The notes under the pieces: model-generated
What the model saw: the letters and a program-made list of their open reading frames with translations, nothing else
The model's database searches: none
What the model was told of the DNA's origin: nothing
Program-made: the position numbers and the translations under genes
Part shown: positions 35,945 through 47,600 of the stretch, piece after piece
How the letters are laid out: each line of letters begins with the position of its first letter
How positions within the stretch are numbered: position 1 is the stretch's first letter
Source: Volvox africanus
Taxonomy: Eukaryota > Chlorophyta > Chlorophyceae > Chlamydomonadales > Volvocaceae
DNA length: 64,000 nt
Direction: 5' to 3'
Assembly (NCBI GenBank): GCA_030268105.1
Contig: BSDZ01000078.1
Location: forward strand, 2,035,001-2,099,000

Positions 35945-38187
35945 GCCAGGGGGGTGTGTCATTTGACATTGCACGATGTCTGATTGGTACCAGCGTGAAG
36001 ACCACTACCGGGAGCGAGGGGAATGTGTGTTATGTGGTGTGTTTTTCCCCCTCTCCCTAAGAACAGGTCGGGGGAGGGGGCACACAAGAGGGCGCAGCGG
36101 GTAATGTGTTTTGGCTGTCCCCCCTTTCTTTTGATCACCATATGAATCCTGGCTGACATGAAAGCAGCAGCAAGGAGAGCGTGTCGTAATCATTACCAGC
36201 ACGTGTTTGTTTGTCTTTCGTTTTCTTGCTTGTTCAGCAAACAGGATTTCACCATAACGTGACCGCATCGTCGCCGCATCGAATGTGGGATGGTTGGGAC
36301 GGTAATGGATGTGTGGAGAGGTGAGGGGACCAAGAGGAGGTGGTGCGTTTAGGCGCCCAGGGGGTTTCTGAGGGGTTACTTACTCTGGGCACAGGCGGGT
36401 CTACGTTTTGGGTGTGCGTTTGTGATGATAGGGCTGTTGTACAAATACACACCTACACCCTCCCCCAGATCCGCATCTAAGGAGGAAAAATTACTCGCTG
36501 AAAAACGGAGCCGCCCAAGCTAGCGTCAGATGAGTTCCGTTGATGAAATGGTATATCATGTATGTGCTTCTTTGTCACGTGGGGTCCTTGCCGTCTGGAT
36601 GAGTGGCATTGCTGCCCTGAAAGATACGGCCTTGCTGGCATGTATTGAGGGTATAAGGCCCCTTACAATGGCGGGAAGGCCGTTGAGAGGGCATCGCTGT
36701 GGGTCAGTGCGTAATATTCGGTTGGCGCAACGGAGACGGAGGCACTCGCAATTCAGGGTGCAGGTAGGGGGGTGTCTAGTGGATGGCGAGGAAGCAACCA
36801 AAGCGACGGAACGTATGTATCGCATGAACGGATGTTATCATCACTTCACTCTCTGCGGTGTAAAGCACTCTCCTGATTTGTCACACATTGATGCAGATAC
36901 ATTAGATGTATCCAGAAACCTTAACAGATGCGTCTGATTTTTCCCCGGCGTGATTTTCTGTCCCAGGCTGTCCCCTCGCGGCCTCCTATTTGTTCCGCCA
37001 CACACTCCTGTACAGGAGTCGCGTCGATGTGTTGAATTTTAAAGTGCTCCTCTTCGGGGAAAAGTGCTCGTTTGGGTTTTGACAGCAGCAGGTAATTACA
37101 TATCAGCCCTGCTGGGTGTGCCTGCGTGAAGGCAGGGACGCGGGAGGGGCGATTTAGCTGCAGCACTGCGGGAAGGGAAGCTGCAGGAGTAAGGGTGCAG
37201 CTGGGAAGTAAGAGGCGCACTTCCGCTTCGAGGACCCGCCGAAGCTCGCTGTCTAACACGAAATGCACGCCGTTGAGCGAGCAACTTGAATAATCGGTGG
37301 AAGGAGTTACTTCTACATACGTGAGAGAAACGTAGCGTGCGGGCGGGTTGCTGGAAGCTGGCGGGAATTAACGCCTTTGTAGAGCGAGAACCTGGAAGGC
37401 GCCTTGCACCTTGATTGGCACTTGCAACAAAGTTTGCAGTTTTGAATGTAGGCCGGGAATCTGCAGATTAACTTTGTAATTCATGATTTGATACCATTTA
37501 CAAGTCTCCCAGTATGCCCGTCTTGCTCGTTCGGATGTGATAGTGTGAGATGGAGGTGCTTCCCTATTTCGAAAAGGCTATTGGTTGGAAAAGCTATCAG
37601 TAGGTAGCTTACATATTATTATGGAAACACGATACTGGTAAAACGACTATACTATCTATACTGCAGTGTTTGTCGGCCAGCTGTTTCTCTCACACAAATC
37701 CCTAGGATGTCCGCTTGATCGAAAGGACGCCATGACTATACAAGGTTATCACGTATACCTGTAAATTCAGATTTCAACTACAGGATATTATTTTCCCATT
37801 CATGATCTATAGCTGTAAAAAAACTGCCATCTGCACAGCGTGTGTCACCATGCGTAAGCCATGAAAAATGTGCGGATTATATCAAACATTAATATGCAAA
37901 CCATAGTTGGAAGATACGTAAACGATATTGCAAGATGAACCGGCCAGTTGGACCCGCTGAACGGCTAGACAGGATCGGTACGCAGTGTACCTCGCGTCTG
38001 TATGGAGTATAGCCTCCAACACTCAATGCGCCTTATGGCTTGACAATATAAATACCTGACCCAGTATCAATGATTAGTTATCGCTGCTATCCTCAGCAGT
38101 GCTTACGAGCCCAGTGATTGAGTGTGGGACGAGAGCCGCCGTAAAAACCGATTTTGACAAAAATTTCGGCAGAGCACTGCCTGCAAA
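35221..38187. other. Intergenic region after PRP2
   Basis: The first part is presumably the PRP2 3' UTR (a TGTAA at 36859-36863 is far downstream; a nearer signal was not found). It contains a GT and poly-G tract at 35907-35946. An open frame at 36530-36937 has no recognisable domain. From 37300 to 38187 I see nothing beyond the presumed promoter of the first secreted-protein gene. Confidence 0.5.
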
Positions 38188-40349
38188 ATGCACTGTAATC
38201 AAAATTTGTCGTTACTTGCGCTGCTTGCGCTTGCCATCGCGTGTGCAGTTGAAGGCCATGGGTGAGGTCCTGAAGCTTAGGCGATCACCTTTCTGGGGTC
38301 ATAACGTACGATATCCCATGATTCACTTCTTTATTAACAACTCTGAACTTTATCATAATTGCAGGGGTGGCCTTCATACTTGGTCGTTCCTGCCGGTGCC
38401 AACAGCGGGTGGGTTTCGTGACCACATGGCGAAATAAATGCCAGGTGACGCTTTCGCCCCAGTATGATGATCTTCCTAATTCAATGGAAATGTAAACGTA
38501 ACCAAAAATACACTTGCATATCTGTTGGGTGCATGAGCTCCAATAGTTATCAACCATCTGAAACCCTTTCCGCGGCCAAATCCAGCCTTGAAACTCAAGC
38601 CCCCGCCTCGCTCTGGCTCTCGCCTCATTGACAGGCAAGGAGTTTATCCGCTACGAGGCCGCCTCATGCTCTTCATGGGACCCTATTGATCCCACTTTGG
38701 GCCTTTTGGGCCCGCTGCCTCTTTTTCCACCAAGCGCCTCTAAACTGTCAGTTAGCGGCTCTGCCTCCATCTTCTACTTCATGGACGGCAACTGCACGGA
38801 CCGCGCCACCACCAGCATCGACATCAACGTTAACCTCACCTTAAATGGCGAGCCCTATGGCCTTAAGCAGGTACGAGACTGTACGGCACTCTAAGATGGG
38901 AATTAATTAATGGAAATCCTGGTATTGTGCGTTTTGTTTGACAACGGCAACTTGGATAGGCATCATGCCGTCGTCATCATTTGTGATAATTATTAGTATA
39001 TAATGAGCAACTGGTGCAGCTGCGCATTTTGAAAGAGATCTTCGTTAAGCGGGTATACACCCACGGCTGCTCTTCTCACTACAATTTGCGGGCCCCGCGT
39101 TTTAGTTCATTCGTCAGCTTAAGCAAGTGGGCAGTGCAATAGGATTAAGAATCTGTTTCTACCACAATGTTATAATGATAATGCATACATGTCACCTGTT
39201 TTGCTGCATCCTACATACTTCTTTTGATGTACTGCAGTTGATGTACTGCAGTTGGTGTCGATGCGAGTCCCATTCTGTAGCGATCTCCAATATCTTTCGT
39301 CGATGTGATTTCAACGCGTTTAACACAGAAACCAACATCAGTTTCGCTCTGAAATATCTTAAGTCATGCAGGAAGATCCTGACCTCCCAAACCAGTGTAT
39401 GTATCATTCTCGTTGCTATCCCCATCGTGTCTTCGTATTCTGATACTGCTGCTGCTATTGTTGCTGCTACTGCTGGTGGTGCAGGTCAATGGTTACGGCT
39501 TCATTGGCAACTGCAGCAACCCCAACGACCTATACCGCCACAACTACACCCTGGGCGACAACCGCTTCAACCTGATTTGGTTCCGCAAGGAGAACAGCGT
39601 CACGACGCAGAATGGCACGCTGTGGGGCACAGCACCCAACGTCATGATAAGCCGCGCCCCGCCAGCTGCGGACGCGCTGCGCTCGCTGGTGCTCTTCCCC
39701 TCGCCCGCCGACAGTAAGTCCTCGACTTACTGAATTCATGATTGTGTTTGGCTGTTGGACCATTGGGGGAGGTTCTTACTTCCCTGTGTAGCTCGGTCTT
39801 TCCAGTACGGCAGCCCTTGTGTTTTACATCTCATGCTCGAAGTAACGAATTTATGTAGATACCTGTATATTCCCAGGTGTGCTACTGCTACTGCTACTGC
39901 TACTGCTGGCACGCAAACCCCTTCCCCGAACCCCCCGAACCCCCGGATGACCTGATGACCCTATGCCAGGTGACCCAATCTGCTGCAGTCTGGTTTACAA
40001 CCCACCCCCGGCTCCGGAGTTCTTCACCACTGGCACGTTCTGTCGTACCCCCGCCCCGCCGCCGCCATCGCCACCAAGCCCCCTTTCCCCCCCTCCCAGC
40101 CCACCTCCCAGCCCACCTCCCAGCCCACCTCCCAGCCCACCTCCCAGCCCGGCCCCCAGCCCGCCCCCCAGCCCCAAGACCAAGCCTCCCAGCCCCAAGC
40201 CCCCCAGCCCCAAGCCCCCCAGCCCCAAGCCCCCCAGCCCCAAGCCCCCCAGCCCCAAGCCTCCTAGCCCCAAGCCTCCTAGCCCCAAGCCTCCTAGCCC
40301 CAAGGCCAGGTCGCCGCCACCGCTCACGGAGCGGTCGAGCCGGATCTAA
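38188..40349 (+). CDS. Secreted Ser-Pro-rich protein, copy 1 (family not recognised)
   Basis: Five exons: 38188-38261, 38365-38408, 38635-38870, 39485-39713, 39970-40349; 320 aa. Exon 1 encodes a signal peptide (hydrophobic SLLALLALAIACA, then VEGHG). Exon 2 reads GGLHTWSFLPVPT. Exons 3-4 form a compact domain of about 150 residues with FMDGNCTDRATTSIDINV, LNGEPYGLKQ, NGYGFIGNCSNPNDLYRHNY and several N-glycosylation sequons (NCT, NCS, NYT, NGT). Exon 5 begins with a Cys pair and CSLVYNPPPAPEFF, then runs into SPPPSPP and about nine KPPSP units, a hydroxyproline-rich-glycoprotein tail, ending in RSSRI. The extracellular matrix or cell wall is the inferred site. It is architecturally like pherophorins and other algal wall proteins, but I do not see the pherophorin (DUF3707) signature. 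A paralogue lies 3.3 kb downstream with the same intron phases. Signal-peptide Met chosen as start. Confidence 0.8.
40080..40310 (+). repeat. Coding Ser-Pro tandem repeat
   Basis: Two successive arrays lie in exon 5 of the first secreted-protein gene: CCACCTCCCAGC units (SPPP) and CCCAAGCCCCCCAGC-type 15-base units (KPPSP). Near-identical units imply recent expansion. Confidence 0.9.
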
Positions 40350-43300
40350 AAGATCCTGGATCCAACTCTCGTGCGCTGTCAGGCGAGGGTTTGCCTGAAT
40401 CCCGGGGAATATTTTCCGAATGTCTTTCACTACCGTACAGATTTCCAACCATATCGCGAACTGATATGTGCGAAATGGCTGTGTCTTGCTCTCTGCGGCG
40501 ATGACCTTAACTGACGACATCCCCCGTACTGTTCCGGGTGCCGGGGGTCATGTTTGCTGCTGCATCGGCATTGGCATTCACCCCATAGCCATGCAGTCGG
40601 TGTTGCTCTCGATTGGACTGTACGCGTTCAAATGGAAGGAAATGTTTGAAAAGTTTTCTTTTTCGCAATTCTTCGATAAGGGCAACCCATTTCATGGCTG
40701 CTGATTTTGCTTTAGCGATGTCAGTCGCCGCAGTTTAGCTAAGGCATTGTTAGCTGTGACGATGGTCGTACAGCTTATATGTCTACGGCACCTATCCGCA
40801 CCTGCCCAAAAGCGTTCGATACAACGTTCCATCAATCTTCATATGCTCCTCAGTTGGATGGGTGCGTGCTGGGTGGGTAGCCGTGGACAGTTTAAATCAG
40901 CACATCCTCTACCTTTCTCTTTTATGATGCATATGGAAGCACTACACTTCTTCAAATGCGTGCACGCAAGTTCTTGTTTACACAAACACATATAGACACA
41001 CGTCTACGAGCGTGTGCAATGTGCTAATTGTTGCCCGGATGGCGGCGCCATGAGGGGTTGATGTGCCAGCACGGGTCAATCACCACGTGAGGCACTCCTC
41101 ACGTTACCGGGTTATCCTTGCTTTGCAATCTCGCGCTGTATGATTGTGTCGAGAGCACGTTTAAATGCATCGCATGTCTTATGAATTTCTATTACGTGTC
41201 ATCTTTCGTGTCTCTCGTGTGTTGTTGTTTGGGTTTTGTGTGTGTGTGATATCTGTAGTTGTGATGATGTATGTATGGGTGTGTGTGTGAACGTGTGCAT
41301 ACGTAGGTATGTGTGAACGTATACACAGATGTGTATGTATTGAACGTCTTCCCTCGTTGCATTTGGGGTAGCTGAGTTCAGATATGCGCTTGGCGGAAAA
41401 GTCCCAATGGCTTGGTGGCGCGCGTTGACAGCCGAATTTTTCCTTAAAGCGGACAGGGTGTACGGATTGATGAGGTATGACACGGATTAGTGTACGATGT
41501 ACAAGTATGGTACATCGGCGTGCGATAATGCATCTCATCGGATGGGTGTATGCGCTTACGGCACTGTGGGCATGGCGCCGTTAGAATGAAGCTATGCATG
41601 GTCCTGCTGGAGAGACAAGCCTCATCATTTTCATGCGTCATGGCCGGGGAGTATGGGAGTGTGGGTTAGGGTTGAGATGTACACGTGCAGAAGGATGTGG
41701 ATGTGCATGTATGCAGGTGGGCTTAAGCGCACTTAAGTTTCTTGATCTAATAAGATTCCGATTCCAATTCCGTGGTTTACCGAACTGCAAGTTTGAGTTG
41801 CAAACTTGAATGCGAAACAATATGCTGCTCTTCGCGGATATATTTATGTGTGTGGATCAAGTATAATGACAGGTAAATGTCAGGTAGGTCATCATCGGTG
41901 CCATGTTGCGCGGAGACTTTGCGCAGCCACACCAGCGGCTGTAGTCCTATGTAACTTGGTACGAACGACTAAATCTACCTGGGCTAACAAATTCATTTTT
42001 TGTATTTGTTCATGCCAGTGCAAGTGAACACTACCTGCACACACCTTGAATATAACCGTGATATTATAATATGATTTAGAACAAATATTGACAATTCACT
42101 AACACAAATTTGTTTCTGAAATACTGATAATGCCAGCTGCCCCGCGATAATAGCTAACCGCTTTGATTAATGAGAAAGTTCAATAGCATTTCTACGAATA
42201 TACGTCTTGTGGAAGAAATGCTGTATGTACATATTTCCAATGGCTGCGCTTGAATACCCCCATTAATACCCCCATAAATGTTAGAGTAATTTGTTTGGAA
42301 ATAAATTCTCTTCCATTTTTTGAACTTGCGCGTTTTCAAAAATGAGTTTTTGCGAACTCGTGTAAACGCGTTATTTTACGACTCTTATGTGAACAGTGTG
42401 AACTCCGCATCTACTCACGCACGCCCACGCGACGTTTTTTTACTCAAGGGCTTAAAAACCTCAGGGCTTCGGTACAACGAACAGCAAAGGCTAGTTTATT
42501 ACGTCGATTTTGGGTCATTAGAGTCTGCCCGTGTAACGAGCAAACAAAACTTACAAATAACAACAAATTCCTGATCTTTCCAAATTCCACGGAGATAATG
42601 TCAGGCCTGATGAACAGGGTTGGTTGCAATAATCAACGATCACCAGGGCACCAAAACTCTCGTCTCAAATCCCCCTCAATCCTGACCAAATACGATAAAC
42701 CCAACAACGGAAATTTTGAAATCTTCAAGCCGTACAAAAGATCTTCATCTCACCTTCATGCACCTTCGTTCCCTAACACGCGACATGCATACTGCAACGT
42801 GCGCGGTTTTGCACCTGTTATGCACTGCTGCCTACCCATCCCACCTACGTACTCTCTTCATATTCCTTGGACGCATCACCCCTCAGCACTGCACCAAGAA
42901 CCTATCTTGCCCTGCCTAGGGATACGTCCTCAGCGCATCGTCCCTTCTCCCTTCGTTCCTCCAATACTCTCCCATAGATTCACATATATGAAATTTCCCC
43001 TGGCCGCTCTCCATCCCGGACATGGCTGTGGCTTGTTGCCAGGGCCCCGTTGACTCGTGCTGCCTCGCCTCGTCACATCCCTAGCCCGTCCCCACCTGTA
43101 CGCCCTGTACCATGCGTGCATACGCGCTGTACCGGCCAGCGGACGTACGGGTGAGGTATGGTCTGTACCGGCTGTCACCCGACGAGCCCCCGTAGCGACT
43201 ATGCAAGGCCGCGGGAAACCGGAACGCTCGAGTTGGATGTATAAATGCCCCATGTGGGTCAAACCCACCAATAAGAGGCGTTAAGCTCAGCGCTCAAGAC

Positions 43301-43603
43301 AGCTGACGTCCCAGCGCATCCATCCATCCATCCAATTAGCCATCCTCTTTCTTCCTATTCCTCTCCGGCCGGTCTCCCAGCTGTTGGTAGCGGCAGACAA
43401 CTTACCGATAACCCGGGCTTTCGTTCGCAACTGTGTCTTGAACGCTAGGTAGAGATCCCAGGCAACGTCAAATACAAAACTAGGCACTGGAGCAGCTAGT
43501 AGGTGCCGGCAACTGCTAGGTACTGTGCGTGCGACTGTGCACAGGTCTCTATTTATCGGATTTCTGTGTGCCCTGATACACCACAGCCAGTTGATTGTTG
43601 ACG
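40350..43603. other. Intergenic region between the two secreted-protein genes
   Basis: No gene is supported. It includes GT-rich simple sequence (41220-41320) and AT-rich stretches (42000-42350). Short frames such as 42598-43053 lack codon bias or motifs. The upstream flanks of the two paralogues (before 38188 and before 43604) show no obvious similarity to each other. Confidence 0.5.
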
Positions 43604-46455
43604 ATGTCACGCACCACCGGCTGGTTGCTTGAGCTACTGTCGCTGTCTGCATTGGTTATGTGTGCCCTCGTGCCATCTGCCCACGGCCATGGGTGAGTCT
43701 GTGGGCTCGGTGTGGTGCCTGTGTGAGTCTGCTTGACTCCGTGACAGCGAGAGTGCGTAACAAAACATTGGGACCCGGCCACAGAGGGTGGATGGTCTGG
43801 AACGGACATATGCACAGACGGGCCGTGGTGCGGGTAATATCCCTGGGTCCAAACGAGGTCGGATGCGGCCGCGACACCCCCATTCATGACTGCTGTATGT
43901 ATTTATACGATATGGCAACGGCCTCCTGCTTTTCCTGCAGGATTATACAGATCACTGTTTGTTGTAATGCTTTGCGGTTGCCTTCGCCGCAACTTTAGTA
44001 CCTAATGCCTTCCTTCCAGTATCTATCCAGCAGCCGGCTCGTTCTGCGCCCTGGCTGCGACCACCCATGGGTATCAAACCGCAACTCGTCCAGCCGGCGC
44101 CAATCGCTTATCATCGCAAAATACAAGCTCTTGTTGGCCTCTTAGCATGGCATTGCTCATCGTGCCTTACAAGGATATCAGCCGCCGCAGCCTTGCTTGC
44201 CGGATCAGTTGCAGCCAGTTGCCTGACTGATGACAGGACCAGTTGTAGCCACTGGCCACTGCCTTTCTCTTGTGGCCACTGTGCCCTGCCGCCTACATGC
44301 TACATGGGTTCACCTGTGCAGGGGTGGTTTGCATGACTGGTCCTTCCTGCCGCAGCCGACAATGGGTAAGGGCCGGAGCCGGGTCCGGGGTCGAAGGCAG
44401 GAAAGGGGAGTGGGGAGGCAGAGGAGGTAGCGCACATTTTGCAGCAGGGGCAGGGACATGAAGTGCGTGGGGCATGGGGCACAAAGACGTGGCGTGCGGG
44501 ATACCATGCCCCATGCGGGGGACATCATTGATGCCCTTTGGTGTACATCAGAGGGTCGAATACGCGCCGTTTCCCTTACCGCCATGAGTAAACTTCAGTA
44601 AACTCACGTCAGGCTTACGCCGGCGACAGTGGTGAATCCCACCTCGGAATAATACACACAGGCCGAGACTTCGTCCGCCACGCCGCCGCCTCCTGCTTTT
44701 CGTGGTCTCCGGTGTCCCTGGTGACGGCGAGCCTGGGCCCGCTGCCACTCTTCCCGGCAAGCGCCTCGATGCTGCTGGTCGCAAATGGCACGGCCACCAT
44801 CTTCTACTACATGGACGGCAACTGCACGAACAGAGCCACCACCAGCATCGACATCAACGTCAGCCTCACCCTCAACGGCGAGCCCTACGGCCTTAAGCAG
44901 GTACGGTAACGTGTACCGAAGATTTTTCATCGATAGACAGGCTAGTTGACGATGACGACGATGGTGGAAGAGAACTAAAAAGTGTGGAAAAGTGTGTACA
45001 GCTTGAAAAGACAGCTGGACCGGTAGCGGAGAGAGTTCGCCAACAGAAGTCAGCCTTTGCTCTCCCGTCCTCGGACATGCATGAGGGAGTTCTTGTGCCC
45101 TGGTAGGTCACCCCTGCCTGGTCCGCTGCTTGGGATGCGCTAGGGATGATCCATGTACCTTTTTCTGACGGGTTCTATTTGCAAGCGGCACAACAATTGA
45201 TGCCGTACTAACGGTATTAAACGGTGATCCTCGGTTACCAAGAACGCTATTGTCCCACACGCAGGTCAATGGTTACGGCTTCATTGGCAACTGCAGCAAC
45301 CCCAATGACCTGTACCGCCACAACTACACCCTGGGCGACAACCGCTTCAACCTGATTTGGTTCCGCAAGGAGAACAGCGTCACCACGCAGAACGGCACGC
45401 TGTGGGGCGCAGCACCCAACGTCATGATAAGCCGCGCCCCGCCAGCTGTGGACGCGCTGCGCTCGCTGGTGCTCTTCCCCTCGCCCGCCGACAGTGAGTC
45501 CTCGGCGAGACCGCTGACTGACTCGTACCTAATGTCGTAACTCGCAGGGGGGAATGCCGCACTCGTCTGTAACCCGCGCGCTGCTTAACGACCTATAACG
45601 ACTTGGTCACGTACGAGACAAAACACAACGGACTACAAACTGAATTCTATTGCTATGACTTTTTAGCGTGCGTATTTGATGTACGGGATCTATGCACCTG
45701 TTTGCACTTGCGTTTAGATGTTGAGGCGATAGATAAAAAATGCACAATTCAAATTTAAAAAACTGCTCCGATGGTGCGGGCGGACAGGGGCGGCTGTACA
45801 TCCCCTCAGTGCCGCACCCCCGTAACACACACCAGGCTACGGCCGGCGTACTATAATTAACATTATATTATATTATATTATATTATATTATATTATATTA
45901 TATTATATTATATTATATTATATTATATTATATTATATTATATTATATTATATTATATTATATTATATTATATTATATTATATTATATTATATTATATTA
46001 TATTATATTATATTATATTATATTATATTATATTATATTATATTATATTATATTATATTATATTATATTATATTATATTATATTATATTATATTATATTA
46101 CTGCTAAACAGGCCATTCGCAGCTACCCTAACGAACAAAGGGAGGTGTGTGTCCAAACAATTAATTTATTTACATTTAAGCAGGTGCTTGATTTGAATTC
46201 CCCATATTCCCGAATGTATCGGGTGAGGTCCAAAGGCTCTGCTGCACGCGTGTATGCGCTCGTGACATACGTATCTGTTGCGACATAGGTGTTCCGGTCT
46301 GCTGCGACCTGGTCTACAATCCGCCTCCACCGGCTGACTTCCTCACGCAAGGCACCGTCTGCACCGCTCCGGTCGTGCATACAGCAATGGGACCGACGAC
46401 AGCACCGCCGCCGCTGCCACCGCCGCCAGCTAGTCCCCAGTACCGGCACAGTTGA
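43604..46455 (+). CDS. Secreted Pro-rich protein, copy 2 (paralogue of 38188-40349)
   Basis: Five exons: 43604-43692, 44322-44365, 44662-44900, 45265-45493, 46289-46455; 255 aa. Intron positions and phases (2, 1, 0, 1) are the same as in copy 1. Exon 1 is a signal peptide (LLSLSALVMCALVPSAHGHG). Exon 2 gives GGLHDWSFLPQPT. Exon 3 ends in the same TTSIDINVSLTLNGEPYGLKQ-type block. Exon 4 differs from copy 1 at only six of 229 bases (two amino-acid changes). Exon 5 keeps the Cys pair and DLVYNPPPPADF but has only a short tail (APPPLPPPP then ASPQYRHS) instead of the Ser-Pro-Lys array. Intron 4 holds a long TTATA microsatellite. The extracellular location is inferred from the signal peptide and sequons. 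Confidence 0.8.
45856..46101 (+). repeat. TTATA pentanucleotide microsatellite
   Basis: About 49 uninterrupted copies of a five-base unit lie in intron 4 of the second secreted-protein gene. This length without interruption suggests high instability or recent expansion; assembly collapse or expansion is also possible. Confidence 0.95.
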
Positions 46456-47600
46456 AGGCAAGCAGCTTAATGACGTTGTCGGGTGATGCGGAAGATGCGT
46501 GCTGCTGTGCCAAGAGACGGTGAGGAGGATGGGTTTGTAGGCGTTTGTGCATTGAAGGACTGGCATGGTCCCATGGTACGGGTTGGGTTGTGTTTCGTCT
46601 TCGTAAATGCGTTTGGGGTGGTATGACGTGTAATTTATCATATGGCACGACAGCGTCCCTTCGGACTGAGATACAACAATCTTCATTGGTAGACTTGTAG
46701 AGTGCGCCTGTCTAGGGCACAGTGACAGGATGAAGAAAGGATGACTGAAGACGCCAGGATCTGTTGCAGGGCCTCATTTCTTTGCATAAAGCGTGCAACT
46801 GACGGTGCATCTTAGCTTGACTAAGTTGGTTGTCGTTTTAACTTGGCAGATCGTTGGCACAGATCTCTAATCTCGTACAGGGCGGGGGCATCTGAGAAGA
46901 TAGGTCAGCGGAAGACCTCAAGTATGAGCCCTAGCGATATGTGCGTAACCTGGTGTCCCGTGATCTAATAAGCTTGCTTGAAGCAGGAAGTTTTCGAATT
47001 GCTTTCCGAAGCCTGAAGCAGTAAACATTGTTAAGTTCTAAGCTGGATCGTAGTCATTTTCACCTGCATCGCATACATCAAGGCGCCGGGTTGCCGCCCG
47101 CAGCGGCACCCCCAGCTCGTCCGTTACTGAGTGCCAAGTGTCCCTTCCATAAGTGCTAGATGTCGCGAACCCCACAGGCAACGAACATCACAAGTCTGTA
47201 TGCTGCCTCTGACTGCCTCTACCCCGTCCGATGTACTCGCGCATGAGGCCGGGTACAGCCTGTCTTGGACCCGACTTCAAATCTGAACCAAGGTTCCAAA
47301 GACATCATGCCATCAAGTCTAGGACGTTGCTTTAATCTTGCAATATTTTAAACAGGAAAGTGCGGGCATAGGTGCTGATTTGCTCATCTGCTGTAACCAT
47401 GAAAAAATAACTGTCCTGGTTCCATCCGCCTGCCGTGACGCCAATACTTCGGTTCCAACCTAAGCGGCAAGGACGACAGATCGTCGCAAAACTAGTGTAT
47501 TTTAATAAGAGCTTTGAAATTACACTTCCTAAGTTGTTGTACTGTGCGGTGGGGCGTTAAGCATTTAGACGTCCCGATTGTTTGCAAATAATCGTGCGAG
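46456..47600. other. Intergenic region before the epimerase gene
   Basis: It holds the 3' UTR of the secreted-protein gene and the promoter of the epimerase gene. No supported gene, RNA or repeat was seen apart from the TGTAA at 46629. Confidence 0.5.
46629..46633 (+). terminator. Putative TGTAA polyadenylation signal, secreted-protein copy 2
   Basis: TGTAA lies 174 bases after the stop codon at 46453-46455, at a distance typical for algal 3' UTRs. Confidence 0.35.

Noticed and set aside
36530..36937. 135-codon plus-strand ORF after PRP2
   Set aside because: No motif, no splice context and no recognisable family; probably 3' UTR or spacer.
38188..40349. Calling the secreted pair pherophorins
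   Set aside because: The SPPP tail and signal peptide fit, but I cannot find the pherophorin-domain cysteine pattern, so I left the family unnamed.
39900..40520. Minus-strand Gly-Leu-rich ORFs
   Set aside because: They are the antisense of the Ser-Pro-Lys coding array of the first secreted-protein gene.
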